From the NCBI GenBank assembly GCA_030038035.1, contig JASHPP010000408.1, positions 1 to 17,980 of the forward strand: a DNA stretch of 17,980 nt. Reading direction: 5' to 3'. This document shows, piece by piece, positions 7,464 to 13,277 of this stretch. The notes beneath the pieces were generated by a model that saw only the letters and a list, made by a program, of their open reading frames with translations, did not search any database and was not told the DNA's origin. The translations under genes were made by a program, and so were the position numbers. The stretch's first letter is position 1; every line of letters begins with the position of its first letter. The DNA is from Trebonia sp. GTDB taxonomy: Bacteria > Actinomycetota > Actinomycetes > Streptosporangiales > Streptosporangiaceae.

Positions 7464-8618
7464 ATGAAGATCCTGGTACTGGGCGGTGACGGGTACCTGG
7501 GCTGGCCCACGGCTCTGCACCTGTCGGAGCACGGCCACCAGGTGGCGGTCGCCGACAACTTCGCGCGCAGGCACTACGACGACGAACTCGGCGTGGAGAG
7601 CCTGGTGCCGATCGAGCCGCTGCGCGGCCGGATCGCCGCGTGGAAGGAGCTCACCGGCAAGGAGATCGGCTGCTACATCGGCGACCTCACCGACCCGGTG
7701 TTCACCTACCGGATGATCGGTGACTTCCGCCCGGACGCGGTGGTGCACTACGCCGAGCAGCGCGCCGCGCCCTACTCGATGATCGACCGCGGCCACGCGA
7801 TCTACACCCAGTCCAACAACGTGCTCGGCACGCTCAACCTGCTGTACGCGATCGCCGAGATCGACCCGCGGATCCACCTGGTCAAGCTCGGCTCGATCGG
7901 CGTGTACGGCACGCCGAACATCGACATCGAGGAGGGCTGGCTTGACATCGAGTACAACGGGCGCAGGGACCGGGTCATGTTCCCCAAGCGCCCCGGCTCG
8001 TTCTACCACCTGTCCAAGGTGCACGACGCGCACAACATCGAGTTCGCCTGCCGGATCTGGGACCTGCGGGCCACCGACCTGAACCAGGGCGTGGTCTACG
8101 GCCAGCAGACCCCGGAGACGGCGCGCGACGACCGGCTGGCGACCCGGTTCGACTACGACGCGGTGTTCGGCACGGTGCTGAACAGGTTCGTGATCGAGGC
8201 GGTGATCGGCCACCCGCTCACCGTCTACGGCACCGGCGGCCAGATCCGCGGCCTGATCGACATCAGGGACACGGTCCTGTGCATCCAGATCGCCTGCGAG
8301 AACCCGGCCACCAAGGGCGAGTTCCGCGTGTTCAACCAGATGACCGAGTCGCTGTCGGTCCGCGAGATCGCCGAGACCGTGGCCCGGGCCTACCCAGGCG
8401 AGGTCACGATCGAGAACCTGGAGAACCCGCGGGTCGAGGCGCCCGAGCACTACTACAAGGTGGCGCATACCAAGCTCGTCGACCTCGGCCTGCAGCCGCA
8501 CCTGCTGTCCGACACGCTCATCGAGTCGCTGTTCGAGATCACCAAGCGGTACGCGCACCGGGTGCGTCCCGACGCGCTGCGCCCCACGGTCAACTGGCGC
8601 TCCCCGTCGTCGAGTTAA
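7464..8618 (+). CDS. sqdB: UDP-sulfoquinovose synthase homologue (SqdB/SQD1 family)
   Basis: 384 residues, the usual length for the family, ATG with GGGAGGAGA upstream. It is an extended short-chain dehydrogenase: NAD motif GGDGYLG (7-13), Ser144 in KLGSIGVYGTPN, and the Tyr181-HLS-Lys185 catalytic pair. Long stretches match plant SQD1 closely from memory, such as YGTPNIDIEEG, SFYHLSKVHD, TDLNQGVVYG, DYDAVFGTVLNRF, GEFRVFNQ, and the EHYY and HTKL motifs near the end. SQD1 makes UDP-sulfoquinovose from UDP-glucose and sulfite, the head-group donor of sulfolipid. Two differences stand out: SQD1 has KLGTMGEYGTPN, so catalytic Thr is Ser (conservative) and the nearby Glu is Val. No sulfolipid synthase (SqdX) is in view. 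The product may be a sulfosugar for another envelope glycan. Confidence 0.9.
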   Translation: MKILVLGGDGYLGWPTALHLSEHGHQVAVADNFARRHYDDELGVESLVPIEPLRGRIAAWKELTGKEIGCYIGDLTDPVFTYRMIGDFRPDAVVHYAEQRAAPYSMIDRGHAIYTQSNNVLGTLNLLYAIAEIDPRIHLVKLGSIGVYGTPNIDIEEGWLDIEYNGRRDRVMFPKRPGSFYHLSKVHDAHNIEFACRIWDLRATDLNQGVVYGQQTPETARDDRLATRFDYDAVFGTVLNRFVIEAVIGHPLTVYGTGGQIRGLIDIRDTVLCIQIACENPATKGEFRVFNQMTESLSVREIAETVARAYPGEVTIENLENPRVEAPEHYYKVAHTKLVDLGLQPHLLSDTLIESLFEITKRYAHRVRPDALRPTVNWRSPSSS

Positions 8619-8624
8619 CAGCTG

Positions 8625-8649
8625 GCTCAGGGGGCGGTGTCCCCTGAGC
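8625..8649. terminator. Bidirectional hairpin at sqdB/dnaE2 junction
   Basis: Perfect 9-bp stem GCTCAGGGG (8625-8633) and CCCCTGAGC (8641-8649) with a seven-base loop. It lies seven bases after the sqdB stop and overlaps the dnaE2 stop codon (8627-8629), so one hairpin probably serves both convergent genes and its DNA also codes for the last residues of DnaE2. Confidence 0.65.
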
Positions 8650-11600
8650 TGCCTGGGCTGGCGTGCCAGAGGGTGCGGAGGTTCTTCGGACTGGGGCCAG
8701 GGGCGCCGGTCTCCGCGTAGGGGGAGAGCGCGAAGCCGTTGGCGAAGGTGACTCGCCAGGAGGGGCCGGGGGGACGGGTAGTCCCCCCAGGCGGGGGGGT
8801 CACCAGGGGGGTCGTCCTCCCAGGGGAAAGCATCGCGGCGCGTACCGCGGGCATGCCACCGGACAGGCGGATCTCTTCCAGGGCCGGGATGTCCCAGCAC
8901 TCGGTCGCGTTGACCGTGACGGCCATCGGGCCGGCGCCCGCGCGGCGGACCCGGCCGCGGACAAGCAGCAGCCAGGAGCCGAACAGCCGGGCCGCGCACC
9001 GGTCCTGCACCGACTCGAAGAACGCCAGGTCCACCAGGCCGACCGCGTCGTCGAGCGACGCGAAGATGATCCGCTGCCCGGACCGGACCGCAGGGGTCTG
9101 CGTCGCCACCTTGACCCCGGCGACGCAGACGGTCTCCCCGTTCCGGCAGCCGTCCAGGCGGTCGGAGCGGACCACGCCGAGCCCGTCGAGCAGGCCGGCG
9201 TAGAAGTCCAGCACGTGGCCGCTGACGTCGAAGCCGAGGATGTCGAGCTCGGCGGCGACGCGTTCGGCCAGGTCGAGGTCGCGCAGCTGGCCCGCTGGCA
9301 CCAGGTCCGCCATGCCGTCGGCCGCCTCGGCGTCCGCGAACAGGTCAAGCGCGGGCGCCGCGGCGCGGGCGCCCGCCCGGTCGAGCACGCCGACCCGGGC
9401 GAGCAGGTCCCGCCGTGAGGGTCCAGGGGGGCCTGGGGGGACGGGACGAGTCCCCCCAGACGGGGGGGTCACCGGGGGGGTCGTCCCCCCAGGGGAATAC
9501 AGGGAGTCGAAGGCGCCTATCAGGACCAGGCGCTCCACCACCGGGCGGGAGGCCCGCGCGCGCTCCCAGAAGTCACGCAGCGAGGTGTACGGCTGGCCGA
9601 CGACGATCCTTTCCACTTCGGAGTCGCTGATGCCCTTCACCTCCCTTAGGGAGACGCGGATGGCTGGGGAGGCGGGGGGGATCGTTCGGGATGATGGATC
9701 TTGAACTTCCCACTGCGCGGCGGATGCGTTGACATCGACAGGGAGCACGGGGATCCCGGCCAGCCGCGCGTCCTGGACGATCACGCGCTTGGGGTACATG
9801 CCCGGGTCGTGGGTGAGCACGCCGGCGTAGAACGCGGCCGGGTGGTGGCGCTTCAGCCACGCCGACTGGTAGACAGGGATCGCGAACGCCGCGGCGTGCG
9901 CCTTGCAGAAGCCGAAGCCGCCGAACGCCGCGACCACCTCCCACACCCGGTCGACCGTCACCGGGTCGAAGCCGCGGGCCAGCGCCTGCGCGCGGAACCA
10001 CGGCTCGGTCCGCTGCGGGCCGTTGTCCGCCGACAGGTGCCGGCGGACGAGGTCGGCTTCCGGCAGCCCGCAGCCGGTCATCGTGTCGATGACGCGCAGC
10101 ACCTGCTCGTGGAAGACCACCACTCCCCCGGTCTCTTCGAGCGCTTCCCTGAGCCTTTCGTGGGGGAACCGCGGCTCGGCGAGGTGGTGCCTGACACGCA
10201 GGAACGGCGAGATCATGTCCGAGTTGACCGGGCCGGGGCGGAACAGGGAGATGTCCACGATCAGGTCCTGGACGTCGCGGGGGGCGAGCTTCTTCACCAG
10301 CTCGCGCTGGCCGGGCGACTCGATCTGGAAGCAGCCGATCGTGCGCGAGGAACCGATCATCGCGTAGGTGCTCTCGTCGCCCCGTGGTATCGCGTCCAGG
10401 TCGATGTCCTCGTGCTCGGTCCGCTTTATCTCGGCCAGGGTGTGGGCCATCGCGGACTGCATGCGGACGCCGAGCACGTCCAGCTTGATCACCCCGGCGA
10501 TCTCCGCGTCGTCCTTGTCCAGCTGGCTCAGCGGGAACCCTTCCGTGCTCTGCTGGGTCGCGGTCCGGTCCAGGAGCGTGTCGTTGGACAGCAGCACGCC
10601 GCACGGGTGCATGGCGACGTGCCTGGGCAGGCCGTCGAGCTGCTGCGCGATCTGGAAGACGGTCGCGAGCTGCGGGGCGTCCAGCCTGGAGTTCCTTAGC
10701 TCGGGCAGTTCGGTGAGCGCGGTGCTGATATGCCTGGCGCGGATGTGCGGGAAGGCCTTGGCGATCGTGTTGATCTCGTCTGGGGGCAGCGACATCGCGG
10801 CGGCGACGTCCCTGATCGCGCTTCTGGCCCGGTACGTCTCCATCATGCAGACGCAGGCGGTGCGCTCGTTGCCGTAGGCGTCGAAGATCGTTTGATACGC
10901 CTCAAGGCGGCGCGCTGACTCCACGTCGAGGTCGATGTCGGGCAGCGTGGTCCTGACTGGCGACAGGAACCGCTCCATGAGCAGGTCGTGCTCGAGCGGG
11001 TCGATCGCGCTGATGCCGAGCAGGTGGTTGACGAAGCTGCCCGCGCCCGAGCCGCGGATGGCGCAGCGGATGCCGTTGTTTCTTATCCGGTCCGCGACGT
11101 CGGCCACGGTGAGGAAGTAGGAGGCCATGCCGGTATGGGCGATGATGTTCAGCTCGTGTTCGAGGCGGTCACGGGCGTTTCTGGCGGCGCTGCGCTGGCT
11201 GGTTCCCTGCGGGCGGTTCGCCGGGTGCGCGGTGCGGTAGCGGCCGTGCGCGAGCGCGTGCTCGCAACGTTCCGTGAGCTCCCGCTGCTCCGCGCCCGGG
11301 CGGATTTTTGTCTCTGGCAGGTGGTGGGTGCCGATGCCCAGGTCGCGGGCCGGGTCAAGCGCGCACTTGTCGGCGAGCTCGGCGGTCGCCTGGAGCAGAC
11401 CCCTCGCGGTTGTCCTCTTGCGCCGGGCGCCCATGGCGGCGGCGACGCGTTCGGCGGCGGCGGCCATGTCTTCCTGGCTCGCCAGGTACGCGCGGCCGTT
11501 GTGCGGGACCAGGGCGGGTGAGCCGAGCGGGACCAGGTGCCGCGCCGCGTCAAGCACCTGCGCCGCCCGGCTGTCGGCCGGGTCCAGGTACCTGACGGCG

Positions 11601-12382
11601 TTGGTCAGCACGGCGGGGACTTTCGCGTTCTGTGCCAGCTCGGCCATCCGGGCGGCGCGGACCGTGCTCTTGTGCTCCAGGTGGTCGACGACCTCGACGA
11701 CGGTGTCGCTGAGGTGGCGCCAGCGGTCCAGGGCCTTCCTGGCCTGGTCGGGACGGCGGGCGGCGATCGCCTGGCCCACGTCGCTGGCCGGGCCGAGGAG
11801 GATGACGAGGCCGTCGGCGTGTTCGGCGATCAGCTGGGGAGTCACGGCGGGGGTGTCTTGCGTGCCTCCCCTGGTTTCCCGGCTGTTTTGCCGGCTGTTT
11901 TCCGGGCCTTCCGGGCCTTCCGGGCGGATTTGCTGGCTGTCTTCCGGATCTTCCGGGCCTTCCGGGCCTATTTCGCGGCTGCTTTCGCGGCTTTCCCGGC
12001 TTTCCTGGTGGCTTTTCCGGCCTTCCGGGCCTTCCGGGCCTTCCCGGCGGCTTTCGCGGCGGACGGTGGCGTGCGCCGCGGAGACCAGGCGGCACAGCGA
12101 CGCCCAGCCCTGGCGGCCGGTCGCGAGCAGCGTCACCCGGCCTGTTCCTGGCCCGGCGCCGGGGACCGCCAGGTCGGCGCCGAGCACCGGCTTGACCCCG
12201 GCGTTGACGCACGCCTGGGTGTGCTTGAACGCGCCGTACAGCCCGTCCCGGTCGGTCAGCGCCAGCGCGGGCATGCCGAGCTCCGCCGCCCGCGCGACCA
12301 GCGCGCCCGGGGTCGCCGTGCCGTAACGCAGCGAGAACGACGACGCGACGTGCAGATGAGCGAACTGTGCCGGGTCAGTCAC
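8627..12382 (-). CDS. dnaE2: Error-prone DNA polymerase III alpha-type subunit DnaE2
   Basis: 1251 residues, GTG start with AAGGGGG seven bases upstream. C-family polymerase layout: PHP domain (about 8-300), palm with catalytic PDIDLD (Asp482 and Asp484) and IKLDVLG (third Asp, 635), thumb/fingers with GCFQIESPGQ and FRPGPVNSDMI, FGGFGFCKAHAAAFA (820-834), helix-hairpin-helix and OB-fold parts to the end. The PHP metal motif is broken: the usual L-H-x-H-S is LHVAS. It resembles the Streptomyces second alpha subunit (SCO1739 type), which is dispensable and linked with damage-induced mutagenesis, rather than replicative DnaE1. Three inserts enlarge it: a Glu/Gly/Pro/Ser repeat at about 108-178 and two related Pro/Thr/Gly segments at about 963-989 and 1187-1208. 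It follows a DUF6504 gene behind a likely LexA-controlled promoter. Confidence 0.93.
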   Translation of the reverse strand: MTDPAQFAHLHVASSFSLRYGTATPGALVARAAELGMPALALTDRDGLYGAFKHTQACVNAGVKPVLGADLAVPGAGPGTGRVTLLATGRQGWASLCRLVSAAHATVRRESRREGPEGPEGRKSHQESRESRESSREIGPEGPEDPEDSQQIRPEGPEGPENSRQNSRETRGGTQDTPAVTPQLIAEHADGLVILLGPASDVGQAIAARRPDQARKALDRWRHLSDTVVEVVDHLEHKSTVRAARMAELAQNAKVPAVLTNAVRYLDPADSRAAQVLDAARHLVPLGSPALVPHNGRAYLASQEDMAAAAERVAAAMGARRKRTTARGLLQATAELADKCALDPARDLGIGTHHLPETKIRPGAEQRELTERCEHALAHGRYRTAHPANRPQGTSQRSAARNARDRLEHELNIIAHTGMASYFLTVADVADRIRNNGIRCAIRGSGAGSFVNHLLGISAIDPLEHDLLMERFLSPVRTTLPDIDLDVESARRLEAYQTIFDAYGNERTACVCMMETYRARSAIRDVAAAMSLPPDEINTIAKAFPHIRARHISTALTELPELRNSRLDAPQLATVFQIAQQLDGLPRHVAMHPCGVLLSNDTLLDRTATQQSTEGFPLSQLDKDDAEIAGVIKLDVLGVRMQSAMAHTLAEIKRTEHEDIDLDAIPRGDESTYAMIGSSRTIGCFQIESPGQRELVKKLAPRDVQDLIVDISLFRPGPVNSDMISPFLRVRHHLAEPRFPHERLREALEETGGVVVFHEQVLRVIDTMTGCGLPEADLVRRHLSADNGPQRTEPWFRAQALARGFDPVTVDRVWEVVAAFGGFGFCKAHAAAFAIPVYQSAWLKRHHPAAFYAGVLTHDPGMYPKRVIVQDARLAGIPVLPVDVNASAAQWEVQDPSSRTIPPASPAIRVSLREVKGISDSEVERIVVGQPYTSLRDFWERARASRPVVERLVLIGAFDSLYSPGGTTPPVTPPSGGTRPVPPGPPGPSRRDLLARVGVLDRAGARAAAPALDLFADAEAADGMADLVPAGQLRDLDLAERVAAELDILGFDVSGHVLDFYAGLLDGLGVVRSDRLDGCRNGETVCVAGVKVATQTPAVRSGQRIIFASLDDAVGLVDLAFFESVQDRCAARLFGSWLLLVRGRVRRAGAGPMAVTVNATECWDIPALEEIRLSGGMPAVRAAMLSPGRTTPLVTPPPGGTTRPPGPSWRVTFANGFALSPYAETGAPGPSPKNLRTLWHASPGSSGDTAP
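8756..8828. repeat. GC-rich palindromic element inside dnaE2, copy A
   Basis: About 73 bp, closely matching 9423-9497. It shares the order CCAGG, G6-AC-GGG, AGTCCCCCC or TAGTCCCCCC, GCGGGGGGGTCACC, GGTCGTCC and AGGGGAA. Arms: CCGGGGGGAC (8766-8775) can pair with GTCCCCCCAG (8781-8790) or with GTCCTCCCAGG (8814-8824); the outer arm has decayed by single changes relative to copy B. It is read in frame in dnaE2 as residues about 1187-1208 (TPLVTPPPGGTTRPPGP). The plus strand has several G runs and could form a quadruplex. Confidence 0.75.
9423..9497. repeat. GC-rich palindromic element inside dnaE2, copy B
   Basis: About 75 bp. Perfect 11-bp inverted repeat CCTGGGGGGAC (9432-9442) and GTCCCCCCAGG (9483-9493), plus an internal third arm GTCCCCCCAG (9450-9459) that can compete for the first. 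It differs from copy A by a two-base insertion and a few substitutions, yet both are translated in the same frame, here as TTPPVTPPSGGTRPVPPG (about 967-984). It is probably the less decayed copy. Confidence 0.78.
11849..12061. repeat. 9-bp minisatellite region in the dnaE2 PHP domain
   Basis: Interleaved 9-bp repeats. On the coding strand one family encodes Gly-Pro-Glu triplets (GGCCCGGAA units, as in REGPEGPEG) and the other Ser-Arg-Glu triplets (GAAAGCCGG/C units, as in SRESRESSRE). The result is an insert of about 65-70 charged residues between PHP-domain elements. All units keep the frame. Confidence 0.75.
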
Positions 12383-12407
12383 CCGCGCACCCCCTTTGGG
12401 CAGATGG

Positions 12408-12445
12408 CCGTCAGTCCGTCAGTCCGTCAGTCCGTCAGTCCGTCA
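12408..12445. repeat. 8-bp tandem repeat between the DUF6504 gene and dnaE2
   Basis: Four exact copies of CAGTCCGT (12412-12443) with partial copies on each side. The array overlaps the last two codons and TGA stop of the DUF6504 gene and fills much of the gap before dnaE2. Because 8 is not a multiple of 3, a gain or loss of a unit would move the upstream gene's end and alter spacing to the dnaE2 start. Confidence 0.85.
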
Positions 12446-12716
12446 CCCGGCGCAGCGTCCAGGTTCCGGCCGCCACGTCCCGGCGCAGCTCGTAGGTGCC
12501 CGGCGGCAGTCCCTGGCCTGCCGATGCCTCGACCCGCCAGAACTCCAGCTCCGGCTGCGCCGGGACCGGATCGGGCTCCTGCCACCACTCCCGGTTGACC
12601 ACCCAGTAGTCGACTACCGAGCCCACCGCGTAGCGCCTCCCCCGCCACACGAACCTGGCCGGGCGGCCGTCCTCCCTCGCCTGGACCTCGACCGGGTCGC
12701 CATACACCCTGTTCAT
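12435..12716 (-). CDS. DUF6504 family protein
   Basis: 93 residues from ATG 12716. The conserved core is near the N-terminus, RFVWRGRRYAVGSVVDYW (21-38) and REWW (42-45), followed by LEFWRVEA and GTYELRRDVAAGTWTLRRV at the end. This pattern fits the small DUF6504 proteins that sit beside imuB/dnaE2 genes in actinobacteria; their function is unknown. A longer start at ATG 12845 would add 43 residues of unfamiliar sequence but lies only about ten bases from the predicted transcription start. I prefer the short form because the core begins there, although its ribosome binding site is weak. The gene is 52 bp ahead of dnaE2 and probably co-transcribed. Confidence 0.75.
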   Translation of the reverse strand: MNRVYGDPVEVQAREDGRPARFVWRGRRYAVGSVVDYWVVNREWWQEPDPVPAQPELEFWRVEASAGQGLPPGTYELRRDVAAGTWTLRRVTD

Positions 12717-12858
12717 GTGTCGTCTCGCACCCCCCGCACACCAACCGGGGAACGTCGCTCGCTGGGGCGGCGCGCCGTGACCCGGCAATGCTTGACACGC
12801 CTGGGAGAAGGCTGGCGTACTACTTGTTCCAACGGTCCAGCGCATTTGAACCTATCGA

Positions 12859-12874
12859 TCGAATATAAGTTCAC
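12859..12874. promoter_or_regulatory. LexA-like SOS box
   Basis: On the minus strand GTGAACTTATATTCGA fits the actinobacterial LexA consensus TCGAAC-N4-GTTCGA at 9 of 12 positions, including the GAAC and TTCGA cores. It overlaps the -10 hexamer of the promoter for the DUF6504-dnaE2 unit, the expected place for a repressor. DnaE2 genes are known SOS genes in mycobacteria. Confidence 0.55.
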
Positions 12875-12890
12875 ACTCATACGTAGTCAA
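12862..12890 (-). promoter_or_regulatory. Sigma-70-type promoter of the DUF6504-dnaE2 unit
   Basis: Reading the minus strand: TTGACT (12890-12885), 17 bases, TATATT (12867-12862). Both hexamers are within one base of consensus with ideal spacing, in an AT-rich island that contrasts with the GC-rich surroundings. The expected transcription start is near 12855. Confidence 0.65.
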
Positions 12891-13012
12891 ATTTAACTCT
12901 GATAACACTGCTACTACGTCGTTACAGCCTTCGGGGTCGCCTGCCCGCGGGGTGGCGTCGCGAGCCGCCCGCCCGGACCGCGCATACCGGGCGCTGCCCG
13001 CCGTCCAGGGCG

Positions 13013-13083
13013 ACATAGGACCCAAGCGGCATGGACAAAACGGGACAAAATCGGGCACAAGAGCTGCGTCTCGGGTCCTATGT
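13013..13083. repeat. 11-bp inverted repeat enclosing phased direct repeats
   Basis: ACATAGGACCC (13013-13023) is the exact reverse complement of GGGTCCTATGT (13073-13083). Inside, GGACAAAA occurs twice ten bases apart from about 13034, followed ten bases later by the related GGGCACAA. Ten-base phasing places the repeats on one face of the helix. Confidence 0.7.
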
Positions 13084-13094
13084 TGGCCGAGGTG

Positions 13095-13109
13095 TCTCAG
13101 TATCTGAGA
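13095..13109. repeat. Small palindrome
   Basis: TCTCAG-TAT-CTGAGA, a perfect 6-bp inverted repeat with a three-base centre, 12 bases beyond the right arm of the 11-bp inverted repeat. It could be an operator or a small hairpin. Confidence 0.5.
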
Positions 13110-13177
13110 TCACGGTCTGGAGCCGGGACCGCGGGCCGCGGCCAGACGCTGTCACGGCCGGTTCCGGCCTGGGCAGG

Positions 13178-13269
13178 CGCCCGGGCAGGTAACGGGCCGG
13201 CGCCCGGGCAGGTAACGGGCCGACGCCCGGGCAGGTAACGGGCCGACGCCCGGGCAGGTAACGGGCCGG
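13178..13269. repeat. Four tandem 23-bp repeats after glyA
   Basis: Units at 13178-13200, 13201-13223, 13224-13246 and 13247-13269 are identical except for the last base (G, A, A, G). Each contains the palindrome GCCCGGGC, a central GGTAAC and a closing CGGGCC. The array ends nine bases before the glyA stop codon on the minus-strand 3' side. There are no spacers, so it is not a CRISPR. It may act as a multi-stem terminator or a protein-binding array. Confidence 0.9.
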
Positions 13270-13277
13270 CGCGGGGC

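Larger units (their letters stand above)
12891..13277. other. Structured intergenic region between glyA and the dnaE2 unit
   Basis: About 390 bp with no convincing gene. From left to right it holds the AT-rich promoter flank, a long inverted repeat (13013-13083), a small palindrome (13095-13109), a GTCTGG/CCAGAC stem (13115-13120 with 13142-13147) and the 23-bp tandem array (13178-13269). A transcript reading from glyA on the minus strand would pass through all of these, so part may be the glyA 3' end or a small RNA. Confidence 0.45.

Noticed and set aside
7299..8999. 566-residue minus-strand open frame opposite sqdB
   Set aside because: Arg/Val/Asp-rich low-information translation typical of an antisense frame in GC-rich DNA; sqdB on the plus strand has full family similarity and a good ribosome binding site.
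12717..12845. Longer DUF6504 protein starting at ATG 12845
   Set aside because: The extra 43 residues show no family similarity and the start lies about ten bases from the predicted transcription start; kept only as an alternative.
12852..13058. 68-residue minus-strand open frame in the structured intergenic region
   Set aside because: It covers the promoter and part of the inverted repeat, and has no recognisable motif; the region is better read as regulatory.
13178..13269. CRISPR array
   Set aside because: The 23-bp units are directly adjacent without spacers and no cas gene is present.
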